Positions 32,795 to 42,016 are shown, counted from the first letter of the stretch. The stretch: 64,000 nucleotides of DNA from Oceanitalea sp047302425 (GCF_047302425.1 NZ_CP154855.1:2852001-2916000); one strand, 5' to 3'. Notes: a model not told the origin generated them from the letters alone. Numbers and translations: made by a program.

Positions 32795-33730
32795 ATGGCA
32801 CGCATCTACGACGACGTCACCGCCCTCATCGGCCGCACCCCGCTCGTGCGCCTCAACCGGGTGACCGAGGGCCTGAACGCCACGGTCCTGGCCAAGCTCG
32901 AGTTCTACAACCCGGCCAACTCCGTCAAGGACCGCATCGGCGTCTCGATCGTCAACGCGGCTGAGCAGTCCGGCGCCCTGCCCCCCGGCGGCACCATCGT
33001 CGAGGCCACCTCCGGCAACACCGGCATCGCGCTGGCGATGGTCGGCGCCGCCCGCGGCTACAAGGTCGTCCTCGCCATGCCCGAGACGATGAGCAAGGAG
33101 CGCCGGGCGCTGCTGCGCGCCTTCGGCGCCGAGCTCGTCCTCACCCCCGGCTCCGAGGGCATGAAGGGCGCCGTCACCAAGGCCGAGGAGATCGCCGCCG
33201 AGCGCGAGGGCGCGATCCTCGCCAAGCAGTTCGCCAACGAGGCCAACCCCGCCATCCACCGCCAGACCACCGCCGAGGAGGTCTGGAACGACACCGACGG
33301 CGAGGTCGACTACTTCGTCGCCGGCATCGGCACCGGCGGCACCATCACCGGCGTGGGCCAGGTGCTCAGGGAGCGCAAGCCGGACGTCAAGGTCATCGCC
33401 GTCGAGCCGGCCGAGTCCCCGATCCTCAACGGCGGCCAGCCCGGCCCGCACAAGATCCAGGGCATCGGCGCGAACTTCGTGCCCGAGATCCTCGACACCT
33501 CGGTCTACGACGAGGTCATCGACGTCAACGCCGAGCAGTCGGTCGAGATGGCCCGCCGGCTCACCGCCGAGGAGGGCATCTTCGTCGGCATCTCCTCCGG
33601 CGCCGCGGTGACCGCCGCCCTCGAGATCGCCGCCCGGCCCGAGGCCGCCGGCAAGACGATCGTCGTCGTCATCCCGAGCTTCGGCGAGCGCTACCTGTCC
33701 ACGCCGCTCTACAGCGAGTTCGCCGACTGA
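32795..33730 (+). CDS. cysK: Cysteine synthase A (O-acetylserine sulfhydrylase)
   Basis: 311 residues. PLP enzyme joining O-acetylserine and sulfide to cysteine. PLP-lysine in NPANSVKDRIG (about residue 44), substrate loop TSGNTGIAL, phosphate-cup GTGGTITGV, and ISSGAA near the C-terminus. Start chosen at ATG 32795 (MARIYDD), the usual N-terminus; an in-frame ATG at 32630 would add a Pro/Cys-rich extension with a ribosome site touching it. cysE follows after one base. Confidence 0.97.
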   Translation: MARIYDDVTALIGRTPLVRLNRVTEGLNATVLAKLEFYNPANSVKDRIGVSIVNAAEQSGALPPGGTIVEATSGNTGIALAMVGAARGYKVVLAMPETMSKERRALLRAFGAELVLTPGSEGMKGAVTKAEEIAAEREGAILAKQFANEANPAIHRQTTAEEVWNDTDGEVDYFVAGIGTGGTITGVGQVLRERKPDVKVIAVEPAESPILNGGQPGPHKIQGIGANFVPEILDTSVYDEVIDVNAEQSVEMARRLTAEEGIFVGISSGAAVTAALEIAARPEAAGKTIVVVIPSFGERYLSTPLYSEFAD

Positions 33731-33731
33731 C

Positions 33732-34313
33732 GTGCACAACTCCTCCGTCCGCTTCTGGGTCCTCCTGCGGGAGGACCTCGAGGCTGCGCGCCGCGGTGAC
33801 CCCGCGGCGCGCAGCCTCGCGGAGGTGGCCCTCGGCTACCCCGGTGTCCACGCCCTGTGGGCCCACCGGGTCTGCCACCGGATGTGGCACGCCGGCCCCC
33901 TGGGCCGGCTGCCCGCACGGCTGCTGTCCCAGCTCGTCCGCGCCCTCACCGGTATCGAGATCCACCCCGCCGCCGTCCTCGGCCGGCGCCTGTTCATCGA
34001 CCACGGCATGGGCGTGGTCATCGGGGAGACGGCGCGGGTGGGCGACGACGTCGTCATGTTCCACGGCACCACGCTGGGGGGCCGCTCGATGACCCGCGGC
34101 AAGCGCCACCCCACGATCGGCGACCGCGTCGTCATCGGCGCGGGAGCCAAGGTCCTCGGGCCCATCACGGTGGGCGACGACGCCCAGGTCGGGGCCAACG
34201 CCGTCGTCGTCAAGGACGTGCCGGCCGGTGCCGTCGCCGTCGGGGTGCCCGGCCGGGTCCGGGAGCGTCCGGCCGAGATCGACCCCTGGGCCGACCCGGC
34301 GCTGTTCATCTGA
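33732..34313 (+). CDS. cysE: Serine O-acetyltransferase (EpsC type)
   Basis: 193 residues, GTG start one base after the cysK stop. It makes O-acetylserine from serine and acetyl-CoA, the step before CysK. Left-handed beta-helix hexapeptide repeats: GIEIHPAAVLGRRLFIDHGMGVVIGETARVGDDV, read over residues ~73-106, with catalytic His in DHG and in MFHGTTLGG, followed by GDRVVIGAGAKVLGPI. The C-terminal Ile (ALFI) is the tail CysE needs to dock in CysK's active site, so the cysteine synthase complex is likely. Confidence 0.95.
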   Translation: MHNSSVRFWVLLREDLEAARRGDPAARSLAEVALGYPGVHALWAHRVCHRMWHAGPLGRLPARLLSQLVRALTGIEIHPAAVLGRRLFIDHGMGVVIGETARVGDDVVMFHGTTLGGRSMTRGKRHPTIGDRVVIGAGAKVLGPITVGDDAQVGANAVVVKDVPAGAVAVGVPGRVRERPAEIDPWADPALFI

Positions 34314-34325
34314 GCCGGCCCGCGC

Positions 34326-34811
34326 TCAGTACGGGGTGCGGTCCGCCCTGGCCTCCCAGGCGAGGAAGGGTCGCGTGGCCGTGGGCACCCGCTGCCCCAC
34401 GACGGGCAGCAGCTCCCGACGCGCCGGGTCGGTGAAGTAGTCGTGGAAGGCGGCGTCGTCGAAGCCCGCCCGGGCGGCGTCGTGGCGGTCGGCTGCGTAG
34501 TGGACCTCGCCGACGCGTGCCCACAGGGCGACGGCGACACACATCGGGCACGGCTCGCAGCTGGCGTAGACGACGGCGCCGTCCAGCGCGACCGACCCGG
34601 TCGCGCTGGACGCCCGCCGGATGGCGACGACCTCCGCATGGGCGGTCGGGTCGCTCGTCGCCACCACCCGGTTGGTGCCCTCGAAGCGCCGCCCGTCCGG
34701 CAGGACGACGACGGCGGCGAAGGGCCCACCCCCGCCCGCGACGTTGGCCTCTGCTCGCCGGACGACGCCACTCAGCTCTGCGGTGACGGTCTGGTGCTCG
34801 TCTCCTCGCAT
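34326..34811 (-). CDS. Nucleoside deaminase (guanine/cytosine deaminase-like)
   Basis: 161 residues, cytidine-deaminase-like zinc fold. Zinc ligands and catalytic Glu in TAHAEVVAI (about residue 57) and CEPCPMC (about residue 87). GGGGPFAAVVV and FDDAAFHDYF resemble GuaD-type guanine deaminases and tRNA-adenosine-deaminase relatives; the free-standing location favours a base or nucleoside substrate. Start at ATG 34811; CACCAT lies 7 bases ahead, so leaderless initiation is possible. Confidence 0.85.
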   Translation of the reverse strand: MRGDEHQTVTAELSGVVRRAEANVAGGGGPFAAVVVLPDGRRFEGTNRVVATSDPTAHAEVVAIRRASSATGSVALDGAVVYASCEPCPMCVAVALWARVGEVHYAADRHDAARAGFDDAAFHDYFTDPARRELLPVVGQRVPTATRPFLAWEARADRTPY

Positions 34812-34857
34812 GCCGTCGATGGTGCCCGCGGTCCCCTCGCCGACGCGAGGCCTTTCC

Positions 34858-35814
34858 TCACGCGGTGGGCCTCGTCCGACCCGACTCCCGCCGGACTGCT
34901 CCGGGCGTCCTGCCCACGGTGCGGGTGAAGGCGCGGCTGAACGCCGCCTCCGAGCGGTAGCCCAGCTCGGCCGCGAGCGCCGCCACGGTCGTGTCGTCCC
35001 GGGCCAGCCGCTCCTGGGCGAGGAGCATCCGCCACCGGGTCACGTAGGCCATCGGCGGCTCACCGACGAGCGCCGTGAACCTCGCGGCGAAGGACGACCG
35101 CGACATCGCGGCCGTGCGCGCGAGCAGCTCGAGGGTCCACGGCCGGCCCGGCTCGGCGTGGACGGCCTCCAGCGCCCGGCCGACGTGCTCGTCGTCCAGG
35201 GCTCGCAGCCAGCCCTCGCGGGCCGTGGGGTCGTGCTCGAGCCAGGCGCGGACCGCCCTGACGACGAGGATGTCCGCGAGCCGGGTGGCCACGGCCTCGC
35301 CGCCCGGGCGCAGGTGGGACAGCTCCTCGGCCATGAGCCGCACCGTCTCCCGGACGGTGGGGGCGCCGCGCGTGAGGAGCACGGGTGGCAGCGCGCGCAG
35401 CAGCTCCCGGGCGGTCGGCTCCGCGAAGCCGACGACGCCGCAGACGAGCTGCGTGGGCGGCCCGCCACCGCCGTGGTGCAGGACCGAGTAGTGCTCGGTG
35501 AGGTAGTCCTGCGGAAGCCGCTCGACCCTCCGCGCGGGGCCGGCGCCGGGGGCGCTGAGCAGGTCGTGCCCCCGCCCGTGCGGGACGAGCGCCAGCTCGC
35601 CGGCGCGCAGCTCGACCGGCGCGTGGCCGGGCACGCCCACCCAGCAGGCGCCGGCGGTGAGCACGTGGAAGCTCACGGCGTCGGGCACTGCCGGCATGCG
35701 CAGGGCCCACGGCGCGGTGAGCTCGGCGCGGCAGTAGAAGGTGCCGTGCATGCGCACGGTGTGCAGGGCTCGGCTCAACCGGTCGGTCGGCCGCCACGGT
35801 GCCGTCACGTCCAC
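34858..35814 (-). CDS. AraC family regulator with N-terminal cupin
   Basis: 318 residues. The N-terminal Cupin_6-type sensor (residues ~20-190) has VSFHVLTAGACWVGVPG and PHGRGHDLL. The C-terminal double helix-turn-helix has AAMSRSSFAARFTALVGEPPMAYVTRWRM and LGYRSEAAFSRAFTRTVGRTPGAVR, read over the last ~95 residues. GTG 35814 was chosen because the longer frame adds an unrelated Arg/Gly-rich extension. Divergent from the NmrA-like gene 139 bp away, which it most likely controls. No effector can be read. Confidence 0.88.
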   Translation of the reverse strand: MDVTAPWRPTDRLSRALHTVRMHGTFYCRAELTAPWALRMPAVPDAVSFHVLTAGACWVGVPGHAPVELRAGELALVPHGRGHDLLSAPGAGPARRVERLPQDYLTEHYSVLHHGGGGPPTQLVCGVVGFAEPTARELLRALPPVLLTRGAPTVRETVRLMAEELSHLRPGGEAVATRLADILVVRAVRAWLEHDPTAREGWLRALDDEHVGRALEAVHAEPGRPWTLELLARTAAMSRSSFAARFTALVGEPPMAYVTRWRMLLAQERLARDDTTVAALAAELGYRSEAAFSRAFTRTVGRTPGAVRRESGRTRPTA

Positions 35815-35953
35815 GTCGCGAGTGTCCCACCCGTGCCGCCCGTCCGGGAGACCTGGACGAACGAGCAAGAGCGCCGGCCTTTCGAGCATGGATCAGCCGG
35901 ACCAGGCCTTCTAGCGTCGGACTACCAGCCACCTCGACCCAGGGAGCAACGCC

Positions 35954-36832
35954 ATGTACGTCATCGCCGGAGCCACCGGACGCGTCGGGTCCGCCGTCGC
36001 ACAGCACCTGCTCGACGCCGGGGCGCAGGTCCGCGTCCTCGTCCGCCGTCCCGCCGCCGCCACGGAGTGGGAGGAGCGGGGCGCCGACGTCCGCGTCGTC
36101 GACCTGCGCGACCGCGCCGCGCTCGCAGCGTCCCTCGCCGGGTGCACCGGGTTCTTCACCCTCCTGCCCTTCGACCTCACCTCCTCCGACCCCGCCGCCC
36201 ACGCCACGGCGGTCGTCACGGCCACGGCCGGCGCGGTGGCCGACGCGGGGGTGCCGCACGTCGTCGCCCTCTCCTCCGGTGGTGCCGACCTGCCCGCCGG
36301 CACCGGCCCGGTCGTCGGGCTCCACGCCCTCGAGGAGGCGGTGCGGGCGACGGGGACGACCCTCACCGCGCTGCGCTCGGGCCACTTCCAGGAGAAGGTC
36401 ACCGACGCCCTCGACCTCGTCCGGGCGGAGGGCGTCTACCCCGTGCTCGCCACGTCCGCGGACGTGCCGCTGCCGATGGGGGCGACCCGGGACGTCGGCG
36501 CCGTCGCCGCCAGGAGCCTGCTCTCCCCTCCCGCGTCCAGCGAGGCGGTCGACGTCCTGGGCCCGCTCACCACCGAGCGCGAGGTGGCCGCCGTCCTGTC
36601 CGCCGCGCTCGGGCGTGACGTCGCGGCCGTCACGATCCCCGAGGAGGCGTGGGTCGACACGCTCGTCGGCACCGGCCTGCCCGTGGCCGTCGCCGAGAGC
36701 CTGGCCGAGCTCTACCGGGCCGACGAGGAGGGGCTGCTCGCCCCGCGCGGGGACCGCACCGTGCACCTGGGCACGCCGCTGGCCGAGACGGTCAGCGCAC
36801 TGCTGGCCACCGCCCCCGCGCAGGTGCGCTAG
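35954..36832 (+). CDS. NmrA-like NAD(P)-binding protein
   Basis: 292 residues. Rossmann motif VIAGATGRVGSAVAQHL at the N-terminus, then VVALSSGGAD and the NmrA-type segment LRSGHFQEKV. Atypical SDR lacking the YxxxK dyad, as in NmrA/QorB-like redox sensors and quinone reductases. Divergent from the AraC regulator. TAGCGT (35912-35917) is a candidate -10 and AGGGAG the ribosome site. Its TAG stop shares the tetramer CTAG (36829-36832) with the TAG stop of the opposing glycosylase gene. Confidence 0.85.
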   Translation: MYVIAGATGRVGSAVAQHLLDAGAQVRVLVRRPAAATEWEERGADVRVVDLRDRAALAASLAGCTGFFTLLPFDLTSSDPAAHATAVVTATAGAVADAGVPHVVALSSGGADLPAGTGPVVGLHALEEAVRATGTTLTALRSGHFQEKVTDALDLVRAEGVYPVLATSADVPLPMGATRDVGAVAARSLLSPPASSEAVDVLGPLTTEREVAAVLSAALGRDVAAVTIPEEAWVDTLVGTGLPVAVAESLAELYRADEEGLLAPRGDRTVHLGTPLAETVSALLATAPAQVR

Positions 36833-37752
36833 GCCGCCGCCGGTCGCCGCTGCTCACGGGGGCACCAGAAGACCCGCCGCCCGGCCATCTCGTCCTCGGC
36901 GACCGTGCTCCCGCAGCGCAGGCACGGCCCGCCGGAGCGGTGGTAGACGTACCAGCGGTCGTCCTCCACCTCGCGGTCCTCCGGCTCGGTCGTGACGATG
37001 CGGCCGGTGCTCACGCCGTCGGACATGAGCGTGACGAGGTCGGCCCACATCTCCCGCAGCCGCGGGGCCGCCACGGTCCGGCCGAGCTTGCGCGGGTGCA
37101 GCCGCGCCCGGTACAGCGCCTCCGCGCGGTAGATGTTGCCGACGCCGGCGATGACCGACTGGTCCATGAGGAGCTCGCCCACCGGCCGGGCGCGGCGGCG
37201 GACGTTCGCGACGAACTGCTCGACGTCCCCGTCCGCCCGCAGCGGGTCGGGCCCCAGGCGGGCGTGGACCGCCTCCTTCTCCTCGGGCGTCACCACCTCG
37301 CATGCGGTGGGGCCGGTGAGGTCGGCGACGCCGTGCTCGCCCAGCAGCCGCACCCGCACCGCACCGCGCGGCTCGGGCACCGTCCACTCCGACGGCGGCA
37401 CCTGCGCGCCGTCGTCGCCGACGGGCAGCGGCGTCTCCTCCTCCGCGACGCGCCGGCGGGGGGCACCGATGGCGTGGGGGGCCTGGAAGGTGGCGTCCCC
37501 GGCGAAGGTCCACGAGCCGTACAGGCCCAGGTGCACGCGCAGCCAGCGCAGCTCCTCACGGGCTTCACCGTCCTCGCCGAAACCGAGGAACAGGTGCTTG
37601 CCGTGGGCGTCGGTGGCGACGAGGCGCCGCCCGTCGAGGACCTCGGCACCGGCGGCGAAGCGCCCCTGCGGGGAGCTCACGGCCAGGCGCTGCCCGTGGA
37701 GCAGCTCGTCGAAGGCGAGGGCGAGGCGGTGGATCGAGTGGCCTTCAGGCAT
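36829..37752 (-). CDS. Fpg/Nei family DNA glycosylase
   Basis: 307 residues. Base-excision repair glycosylase/AP lyase: catalytic Pro2-Glu3 in MPEGHSIHR, Lys in DAHGKHLFL, and the helix-two-turns-helix DQSVIAGVGNIYRAEALYRARLHP (about residues 195-218). Oddity: the C-terminal zinc finger reads CLRC...WCPRE, so the fourth Cys of the usual CPRCQ motif is Glu. The DNA there (TGC CCC CGT GAG CAG) leaves no doubt. Nei2-like members are the closest type. It overlaps the ATL gene by 8 bases and probably forms a repair operon with it. Confidence 0.88.
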   Translation of the reverse strand: MPEGHSIHRLALAFDELLHGQRLAVSSPQGRFAAGAEVLDGRRLVATDAHGKHLFLGFGEDGEAREELRWLRVHLGLYGSWTFAGDATFQAPHAIGAPRRRVAEEETPLPVGDDGAQVPPSEWTVPEPRGAVRVRLLGEHGVADLTGPTACEVVTPEEKEAVHARLGPDPLRADGDVEQFVANVRRRARPVGELLMDQSVIAGVGNIYRAEALYRARLHPRKLGRTVAAPRLREMWADLVTLMSDGVSTGRIVTTEPEDREVEDDRWYVYHRSGGPCLRCGSTVAEDEMAGRRVFWCPREQRRPAAA

Positions 37753-38071
37753 GTGTCTCCTCCAGGGGGTCCCACAGGGCGCGGGTGAGATCGACGGCGC
37801 CGCCCGGGCGGCGCGGTGTCCCCTCCCCGCGGTAGTGCTCGGCGGCCCGGGCGGTGAGCTGCTCGGGCAGGGACCCGTCGGCGCGGACGACCCGCCACCA
37901 CGCGACGGCGCCGCCCTCGCGGGCCATGACCGCGCCGACCGACCGTGCCGAGCCGCGGCCCGTCCGCAGGCGCGCCGCCTCGGCGATGAGGCCGTACGTC
38001 GTGGCGCGGCCGGGTGGGACGTCGTCGGCGATGTCGAGGACGAGCTCGCTCCAGTCGGTCACGCCGGCCAT
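37745..38071 (-). CDS. Alkyltransferase-like (ATL) MGMT family protein
   Basis: 108 residues, only the C-terminal DNA-binding domain of O6-alkylguanine-DNA alkyltransferase: VPPGRATTYGLIAEAA, ARSVGAVMAREGG, then AWWRVVRADGSLP where true alkyltransferases have PCHR. The acceptor Cys is replaced by Trp, as in ATL proteins, which flag alkylated bases for nucleotide excision repair instead of repairing them. Start at ATG 38071 (MAGVTDW); GATTTT lies exactly 6 bases upstream. First gene before the Nei-like glycosylase. Confidence 0.88.
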   Translation of the reverse strand: MAGVTDWSELVLDIADDVPPGRATTYGLIAEAARLRTGRGSARSVGAVMAREGGAVAWWRVVRADGSLPEQLTARAAEHYRGEGTPRRPGGAVDLTRALWDPLEETHA

Positions 38072-38121
38072 TGTCGCAAAATCACCTGACCGCACGGGCC
38101 GGCCGCTGCCATGATCCGGCG

Positions 38122-39405
38122 GTGACCTTCACCGACCCGCCCGCTCCCCCGCTCCCGACCGGCTACCGCCTGGCCGAGCTCGACGACGCCGCCGACCGCG
38201 CCGCGATGCACGACATCGACCGGTGGGCCTTCGCCTTCGACTTCGCCCCCGAGGACGAGCAGGTCCACGTCTGGGAGCTCGAGCCCGGCCGCAGCGTCGG
38301 CGTCTGGCACGACGGACCGCGGGGCACCACGCTCGCGGCGATGCACTCCTCGTACGCCTTCCGGGTCCAGGTGCCCGGTGGCGAGCGCCTGCCCGCCGCC
38401 GGCCTCACCTGGGTGGGCGTCCACCCGGGCCACCGCCGCCGCGGGCTGAGCCGCGCGATGCTCCACGCCCACCTGCGCCGCTCACGTGAGCGCGGCGAGG
38501 TCGTCTCGGTCCTCAACGCCGCGGAGAGCGGCATCTACGGCCGCTACGGCTACGGGATCGCCACCCACCGCGTGTCCGCGACGCTCGGCCGCGGCGCAGG
38601 GCTCCGCGAGGTCCCCGGCAGTGAGGACCTCGTCGTCGAGCTCGAGAGCCTCGACGGCCCGCGGCACAGTACCGAGCTCGAGCACGTCCACGGCCAGGTG
38701 CTGCGCCCCGGGTGGATCACCCGGGACACGGAGGCGCTGCGGCAGATGCGCGTCATCGACTGGCCCTCCGCGCGGCGCGGCGCCGAGCGCCGCCGCATCG
38801 CCTTCGTCCGGGACGCGACGGGTGCACCTCGGGGCTACGCGCTGTTCCGCCGCAAGGAGAAGTGGAGCGACGAGGGCAGGCCGGAGGGCACCGTCCACGT
38901 GCACGACGCCCTCGCGCTCGACGCCCCGGCCGCCCGCGCGCTGTGGGCCGCACTTCTCGACCTCGACCTCATGGGGAGCGTCGAGGTGGGCAACCTCGCG
39001 CCCGACGACGCCCTCCTCGGCCTGCTCATCGACGTCCGCGGCATCAACCGCAAGGTGCACGACGACGTGTGGCTGCGCATCCTCGACCTTCCCGCCGCAC
39101 TGGGCGCGCGGGCCTACCCGTGCGCCGTCGACGTCGTCCTCGAGGTGAGCGACCCGCTCGTCCCGGACAACGCCGGCCGCTGGCACGTGCGCGGCGGGCC
39201 GGACGGCGTGGAGGTGGCCCGCACCGAGGCACCGGCGCACCTCGCGGTGGGGATCGCGGACCTCGGCGCGGCCTACCTCGGCGGGACGACGCTCACGGCG
39301 CTCGCCGCGGCCGGGCGGGTCACCGAGCTCGTCCCCGGCGCGCTCGCACCGGCCGCGACGGCCTTCTCCTGGCCGGTGGCCCCCTCCACCGGCTGGGGCT
39401 TCTGA
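38122..39405 (+). CDS. Eis-like GNAT acetyltransferase
   Basis: 427 residues. Two GNAT folds and a C-terminal sterol-carrier-like domain, as in Eis. The acetyl-CoA site is LTWVGVHPGHRRRGLSRAM (residues ~93-111), followed by LNAAESGIYGRYGYGIATH, characteristic of the family. The terminal carboxylate (WGF) serves as general base in Eis. It could acetylate amines, including aminoglycosides, but the native substrate is unknown. GTG start with CTGACC-N18-CATGAT ending exactly 6 bases ahead, so leaderless. Confidence 0.87.
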   Translation: MTFTDPPAPPLPTGYRLAELDDAADRAAMHDIDRWAFAFDFAPEDEQVHVWELEPGRSVGVWHDGPRGTTLAAMHSSYAFRVQVPGGERLPAAGLTWVGVHPGHRRRGLSRAMLHAHLRRSRERGEVVSVLNAAESGIYGRYGYGIATHRVSATLGRGAGLREVPGSEDLVVELESLDGPRHSTELEHVHGQVLRPGWITRDTEALRQMRVIDWPSARRGAERRRIAFVRDATGAPRGYALFRRKEKWSDEGRPEGTVHVHDALALDAPAARALWAALLDLDLMGSVEVGNLAPDDALLGLLIDVRGINRKVHDDVWLRILDLPAALGARAYPCAVDVVLEVSDPLVPDNAGRWHVRGGPDGVEVARTEAPAHLAVGIADLGAAYLGGTTLTALAAAGRVTELVPGALAPAATAFSWPVAPSTGWGF

Positions 39406-39428
39406 CCAACGCCGAGCCCCCCTCGTAA

Positions 39429-39471
39429 CGCCGAGAGCGGAGTTGTTCCAGGAACAACTCCGCTCTCGGCG
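39429..39471. terminator. Bidirectional terminator between eis-like gene and rpiB
   Basis: Perfect 21-bp palindrome (39429-39449 with 39451-39471) around a single A. The outer arm CGCCGAGAGCGGA resembles the REP-like core CGCCGACAGCCGGA. Confidence 0.9.
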
Positions 39472-39485
39472 ACCGGCAGGTGGGG

Positions 39486-39932
39486 TCAGCGCTGCTCGTA
39501 CGCGGCGAGCTGGTCGATGCGGCGCTGGTGGCGGGCTTCCCCCGAGAAGGGCTCGGCGATGAAGGCCTCGACGAGGGCGATCGCCTCGTCGACCGAGTGC
39601 TTGCGAGCGCCGAGGGAGATGACGTTGGCGTCGTTGTGCGCCCGCGCGAGCGTGGCGGTGTCCAGGTCCCACGCGAGCGCGGCACGCACACCGCGCACCT
39701 TGTTGGCGGCGATCTGCTCACCGTTGCCCGAGCCACCCAGCACGATGCCGAGGCTGCCCGGCTCGGCGACGACGGCCTCACCCGCGGAGAAGCAGAAGGA
39801 CGGGTAGTCGTCCTGGGCGTCGTAGGTCGCGGCCCCGTGGTCGACGACGTCGTGGTCCCCCGCGGTGAGGTGCTCGACGAGGGCGGCCTTGAGCTCGAAG
39901 CCTGCGTGGTCGGCGGCGATGTGGATGCGCAT
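39486..39932 (-). CDS. rpiB: Ribose-5-phosphate isomerase B
   Basis: 148 residues. Interconverts ribose-5-phosphate and ribulose-5-phosphate (pentose phosphate pathway). N-terminal HIAADHAGFELK with the phosphate-binding Asp-His, the anion loop GGSGNGEQIAANKV (about residue 66), and HNDANVISLGAR. The catalytic residue region lacks the Cys of E. coli RpiB, as expected for actinobacterial enzymes, which use a Glu. Start ATG 39932; CAAGAT lies 7 bases upstream. Divergent from the M13 peptidase gene. Confidence 0.93.
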   Translation of the reverse strand: MRIHIAADHAGFELKAALVEHLTAGDHDVVDHGAATYDAQDDYPSFCFSAGEAVVAEPGSLGIVLGGSGNGEQIAANKVRGVRAALAWDLDTATLARAHNDANVISLGARKHSVDEAIALVEAFIAEPFSGEARHQRRIDQLAAYEQR

Positions 39933-40017
39933 GGCCCCTATCTTGCCGTGCCGCGCGGCGGGCCGGGGCCACCGTCTCGGCCCGTGCCGGCGCCCGGCCC
40001 TCCCGTATCGTCGGACC

Positions 40018-42012
40018 ATGACGACTGACGAGACGACCATGTCGTTCGCGCAGGCCATGGACACGAGCGTGCGGCCGCAGGACGACCTCTACCGCCACAT
40101 CAACGGGACCTACCTGCGCGAGCACGAGATCCCCGCCGACCGTGCCCGCGACGGCGCCTTCATGGTGCTGCGCGACCTGTCCGAGCAGCGGGTGCGCGAC
40201 ATCATCACCGAGGCCGCCGCGGACGAGGAGGCCACGGGCGAGGCCAAGCAGATCGGTGACCTCTACGCCTCCTTCATGGCCGAGGAGCGCGTCGAGGCCC
40301 TCGGCACCGGACCCCTCCAGCCCGACGTCGAGCTCTTCACCGCCGCCCGGGACAAGGACGCCCTCGCCCGCGCCATGGGCACGCTCGCCTCCACCGGCGT
40401 GGGTGGCGCCGTCGCGCTCTTCGTCGACACCGACTTCAACGACCCGGACAGCTACCGCGTCTTCCTGTGGCAGAGCGGTCTCGGGCTGCCGGACGAGTCC
40501 TACTACCGCGAGGACGCACACGCCGAGACCCGCTCGGCCTACCTCGCCCACGTCGCGGCGATGCTCGAGCTCTCCGGGCTCGTCACCGCCGACGAGGCCA
40601 TGGGCGCCGCCCAGCGCGTCATGGACGTCGAGACCCGCCTGGCCGCCGGCCACTGGGACAAGGTCCGCTCGCGCGAGGCGGACCAGATCAACAACCCGCG
40701 CACCTGGGCCGAGGTCGTCGACTCCGCGCCCGGCTTCCCCTGGGATTTGTGGCGCGAGTCCCTCAACCTGCCCGCGGGCGCGGTCGACTCGACCATCGTC
40801 GGCATGCCGTCCTTCCTCACCCACTTCGCCGCCGCGTGGGAGGAGCTGGACGTCGACTCCCTGCGCATGTGGCTGCTGTGGCACGTCGTCTCGGCGCGGG
40901 CGCCCTACCTGCCCTCCGCCTTCGTCGAGGAGCACTTCGACTTCTACGGCCGCACGCTCACCGGCGCGCCGGAGATGCGCGAGCGCTGGAAGCGGGGCGT
41001 CTCGCTGGTCGAGGGTGCCCTGGGCGAGGCGGTGGGCAAGCTCTACGTCGAGCGCCACTTCCCGCCGGAGCACAAGGCCCGCATGCAGAAGCTCGTCGAC
41101 AACCTCATCGAGGCCTACCGCCAGTCCATCACCGAGCTCGACTGGATGGGTGAGGAGACCAAGCAGCGCGCGCTGGACAAGCTCGCCGCCTTCACCCCGA
41201 AGATCGGCTACCCCGACACGTGGCGCGACTACTCCACCCTCGAGACCGACCCGACCGACCTCCTCGGCAACGTCCGCCGCGCCGAGCTCTTCGAGACTGC
41301 GCGCAACCTCGCCAAGCTCGGCGAGCCCATGGACCGCGACGAGTGGTTCATGCCGCCGCAGATGGTCAACGCCTACTACAACCCGACGATGAACGAGATC
41401 GTCTTCCCGGCGGCGATCCTCCAGCCCCCGTTCTTCGACGTCGACGCCGACGACGCGTGGAACTACGGCGGCATCGGCTCGGTCATCGGGCACGAGATCG
41501 GGCACGGCTTCGACGACCAGGGCAGCAAGTACGACGGCACCGGCCGCCTGCACGACTGGTGGACCGAGCAGGACCGCGCCGAGTTCGAGGCCCGCACCAA
41601 GGCGCTCATCGCGCAGTACGACGCCTTCTCCCCCGCCCAGCTGAACGGCTCGCACCACGTCAACGGCGCCCTGACGATCGGGGAGAACATCGGCGACCTC
41701 GGCGGGCTGTCGATCGCGATCAAGGCCTACGACATCGCGCTGCGCAAGCAGGGCCTGTCCGGCCTCGAGGACGCCCCGGTGGTCGACGGGCTCACCGGTC
41801 TGCAGCGGGTCTTCTACTCGTGGGGCCGCATCTGGCAGCAAAAGGCCCGCGACGCCGAGGTGATCCGGCTGCTGTCGATCGACCCGCACTCGCCCAACGA
41901 GTTCCGCTGCAACGGCGTCGTGCGCAACCTCGACGCCTTCGTCGAGGCCTTCGACGTCCAGCCCACCGACGCGCTCTACCTCCCGCCCGAGGAGCGCGTG
42001 CGCATCTGGTGA
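40018..42012 (+). CDS. M13 family metallopeptidase (PepO/neprilysin-like)
   Basis: 664 residues, full length for the family, no signal peptide, so cytosolic. Zinc site HEIGH (His492, Glu493, His496) and third ligand Glu556 in GENIGDLGG. N-terminal VRPQDDLYRHINGTYL and the substrate-binding NAYYNPTMNEIVFPAAILQ. Cleaves small peptides. TATCGT (40006-40011) lies exactly 6 bases before ATG and no ribosome site is seen: leaderless. Confidence 0.95.
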   Translation: MTTDETTMSFAQAMDTSVRPQDDLYRHINGTYLREHEIPADRARDGAFMVLRDLSEQRVRDIITEAAADEEATGEAKQIGDLYASFMAEERVEALGTGPLQPDVELFTAARDKDALARAMGTLASTGVGGAVALFVDTDFNDPDSYRVFLWQSGLGLPDESYYREDAHAETRSAYLAHVAAMLELSGLVTADEAMGAAQRVMDVETRLAAGHWDKVRSREADQINNPRTWAEVVDSAPGFPWDLWRESLNLPAGAVDSTIVGMPSFLTHFAAAWEELDVDSLRMWLLWHVVSARAPYLPSAFVEEHFDFYGRTLTGAPEMRERWKRGVSLVEGALGEAVGKLYVERHFPPEHKARMQKLVDNLIEAYRQSITELDWMGEETKQRALDKLAAFTPKIGYPDTWRDYSTLETDPTDLLGNVRRAELFETARNLAKLGEPMDRDEWFMPPQMVNAYYNPTMNEIVFPAAILQPPFFDVDADDAWNYGGIGSVIGHEIGHGFDDQGSKYDGTGRLHDWWTEQDRAEFEARTKALIAQYDAFSPAQLNGSHHVNGALTIGENIGDLGGLSIAIKAYDIALRKQGLSGLEDAPVVDGLTGLQRVFYSWGRIWQQKARDAEVIRLLSIDPHSPNEFRCNGVVRNLDAFVEAFDVQPTDALYLPPEERVRIW

Positions 42013-42016
42013 CCTG

